DNA of 64,000 bases, from contig QEYB01001437.1 in the NCBI GenBank assembly GCA_017562135.1, forward strand, positions 121,915 through 185,914, written 5' to 3'. The position numbers and the translations under genes are program-made. The DNA comes from Dipylidium caninum (taxonomy: Eukaryota > Platyhelminthes > Cestoda > Cyclophyllidea > Dipylidiidae). Positions within the stretch are counted from its first letter, which is position 1. Every line of letters begins with the position of its first letter. The notes under the pieces are model-generated. The model was given only the letters and a program-made list of their open reading frames with translations, was not told the origin of the DNA and did no database searches. Of the stretch, positions 62,301 to 64,000 are shown in pieces.

Positions 62301-64000
62301 ATTCGGCTGATGCCCGCAAATTCTCGGAATAGAGAGAATTTATGCACCTCAGGGCCATGTTTGTTCCCTTCCTCGCTAGGAACTTGAGACGACACATGTC
62401 AGCTCAGCATGCTATCCAGTTGAATTGAGTAATGCATTCACACAGAAAGATGTTCCATTGAACAAAACGACCAGATATGTCACCAAGCAATATGTGATAT
62501 GCAATGCCAAGAGAAACACCGAGAGAAGTCATTCAGCGCTTCATGTTCAACCTTCCGTGTGCCACGCATTTTAATTGTGAGGTGAAATCTCGCACACTTC
62601 ACCGCGAAGTTCGCTGATCCCCTAAATTCGCGAAATGAGGAGAGAATTTGACTGCACCTCGCATTTGTGCATTCCTTCCCTTAGAGACTTGAGACGGACA
62701 CAGTTCAGGTCACATGCTCTTAGGGGTGAATTAGCACAATGGTCTAGATTCACACAGAATGAAGATTGTTCTCATTGAAGCAAACACTCAGAATGGACTC
62801 CATCCAGCATCAAATGTTTCTGATTGCTCTGTACTGCAATCATTGTCGCAGACAGAAGACACCGAGAAAGTCAGTCAGCCGTCATTGTTCAACTTCTCGT
62901 GTGCCACGCATTTTCTAATTGTTACGGTGAAAATCTCCACATCACTCCGATTCGGGCTGATGCCCGCCTATAAATTCGGCCGAAGAAATGAGAGAGAATT
63001 GATCGCACCTCGGGCTTTTTTGTTCCACTTTCTCCTCGTTAGGAGGATACTTGAGACGACACATGTCAGTCAGCACTTCATGTGAATTTAGGAATGCATG
63101 CACACAGAGAGAATTTCCATTGAGGCAACGACCAGAATGGCCTCCACCAAGCAATGTTGTGATATTCAAATGTGTCGCAAAGAGAAAACACCGAGAAATC
63201 AGTCAGCGCGTCATTGTTCAACTTCGCGTGTGCCACGCATTGTAATTGAGTGAAAATCTCCAACATTCACGCGAGTTCGCTGTGCCCTCTAAACGCGAAT
63301 GAGAGAGAGAATTTGACCTCGATTGAGCATCCTTCCTCTTAGGAGACTTAGACGACACATGTCTCAGTAGCATTTCTATTGTGAATTGAGAACAGTGTCA
63401 CACAGAGAAGATTTTCCAGAAGGCAAAACGACGCCAGAATGGCTCCACAACAATGTTTTAATTGCATATGCCAAGAGAGAAGACACAGAGAAGTCATCAA
63501 CTGCGCTCATTTTCAACTTCGCAGTTGCCACGCATTGTTAATTGTAGTATTCTGCACTATTCACCGCGGATGTCGGCTATCCCCTATAATCGCGGAAATG
63601 AGAGAAATTTGATGGCACATCGCATGTTGTTGCCTTCCACTTCCTCGTAGAACTTAGACGGACACAGTCAGTCGATCTTCATGAATTGAGAATGCATTTC
63701 ACACACAATGGACATTTCCATTTAAGCAACACCAGATCTCCACAAGCAGATTTGATAATTGCAATATCCCAAGAGAGAAGACACCAGAGTAAGTCATTCA
63801 GGGCCTCATTGGTCAAACTTCAGCGTGTGCCACCATTTAATTTTAGTGAAAATCTCGCACATTCACGCAGTGCATACGATCCGCTAGTAAATTCGCGGAA
63901 AAAAAGAGAATTTTATGCACCTCGGGCATGGTTGTTGCATTATCTTCCTCTAGGACATTGTAGGACACATTCATCAAGCATGCCTTACCAGGATCTCTCC
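56391..64000 (+). repeat. Tandem satellite array, 336-base unit, about 22-23 copies, open at the window end
   Basis: The word GCATTGTTAATTGTGAGGTG starts at 56391, 56727 and 57064, giving a period of 336-337 bases. The marker CACCTCGGGCATG recurs about 23 times to the window end. The first copies are almost identical. From about 57.36 kb copies gain scattered one-base insertions and from about 61.6 kb mostly deletions, so unit lengths vary from about 310 to 355. The unit has no conserved coding potential: frames differ from copy to copy. It resembles no named satellite I know and lacks a recognisable CENP-B box. Position (centromeric, subtelomeric or interstitial) cannot be told. Confidence 0.95.

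Noticed and set aside
56391..64000. Many open frames of 60-180 codons on both strands in the array
   Set aside because: They repeat with the 336-base unit, change frame from copy to copy and have no family resemblance; they are by-products of a satellite.
56391..64000. Regular repeats read as a possible CRISPR array
   Set aside because: The repeats are contiguous 336-base units without spacers, in a nuclear animal genome.
1..64000. tRNA, rRNA and full-length retrotransposon genes
   Set aside because: No cloverleaf boxes, rRNA core sequence, reverse transcriptase motif or long terminal repeats could be seen by reading; a covariance-model and repeat-library search was not possible.

Overview
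This window looks like nuclear DNA from a ciliated invertebrate animal. The genes are split by spliceosomal introns, the background is A+T-rich, introns run from 40 bases to about 1.8 kb, and the recognisable proteins are animal housekeeping or ciliary ones. Some compact introns (one is exactly 40 bases) and the presence of AK9, a cilium-linked kinase, would suit a flatworm or a similar small-intron invertebrate. The species cannot be fixed from the sequence alone.

Layout. (1) 980-16035, + strand: the 3' part of an adenylate kinase 9 (AK9) gene, whose 5' end lies outside the window. It has a Walker-A exon, several CPV-type modules, a long charged disordered exon, a GC-AG intron and a mariner transposase fossil in one intron. 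(2) 17660-23165, - strand: three compact genes in tandem. In transcription order they are a two-exon gene with a Mediator-9-like layout, LSM12, and an acyl-protein thioesterase (LYPLA) that reads cleanly across seven exons to 265 residues. A CpG-rich block precedes LYPLA. (3) 23758-25915, + strand: a gene divergent from the Mediator-like gene and faintly like TEDC2. It is followed by an unrecognised gene ending at 28259 that carries an internal duplicated helical unit. (4) 29399-41447, - strand: CLEC16A (ema/gop-1). (5) about 42440-47989, - strand: DDX1, with its SPRY insert between helicase motifs I and Ia and a DECD form of motif II. (6) 48000-51250: nothing secure. (7) 51250-55250: diverged duplicated segments and G/A-rich versus C/T-rich minisatellites that face each other as an inverted pair centred near 54540. 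(8) 55262-64000: a 336-base tandem satellite, with decayed copies at its left flank, clean copies from 56391, and copies that fill with single-base indels towards the window end.

The genes do not form one pathway. AK9 and the possible TEDC2-like gene would both serve cilia or centrioles. LYPLA removes palmitate from proteins, CLEC16A works in endosome/lysosome traffic and mitophagy, and DDX1 and LSM12 act on RNA. No undescribed multi-gene system was found. The most unusual content is the repeat landscape from 51 to 64 kb.

Consensus quality is uneven. Several strongly conserved exons (AK9, CLEC16A, DDX1) are broken by isolated single-base indels after which the conserved reading resumes in another frame, and the last satellite copies are noisy. 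Both look more like unpolished long-read sequence than gene decay, so broken frames here should not be read as pseudogenes without checking.
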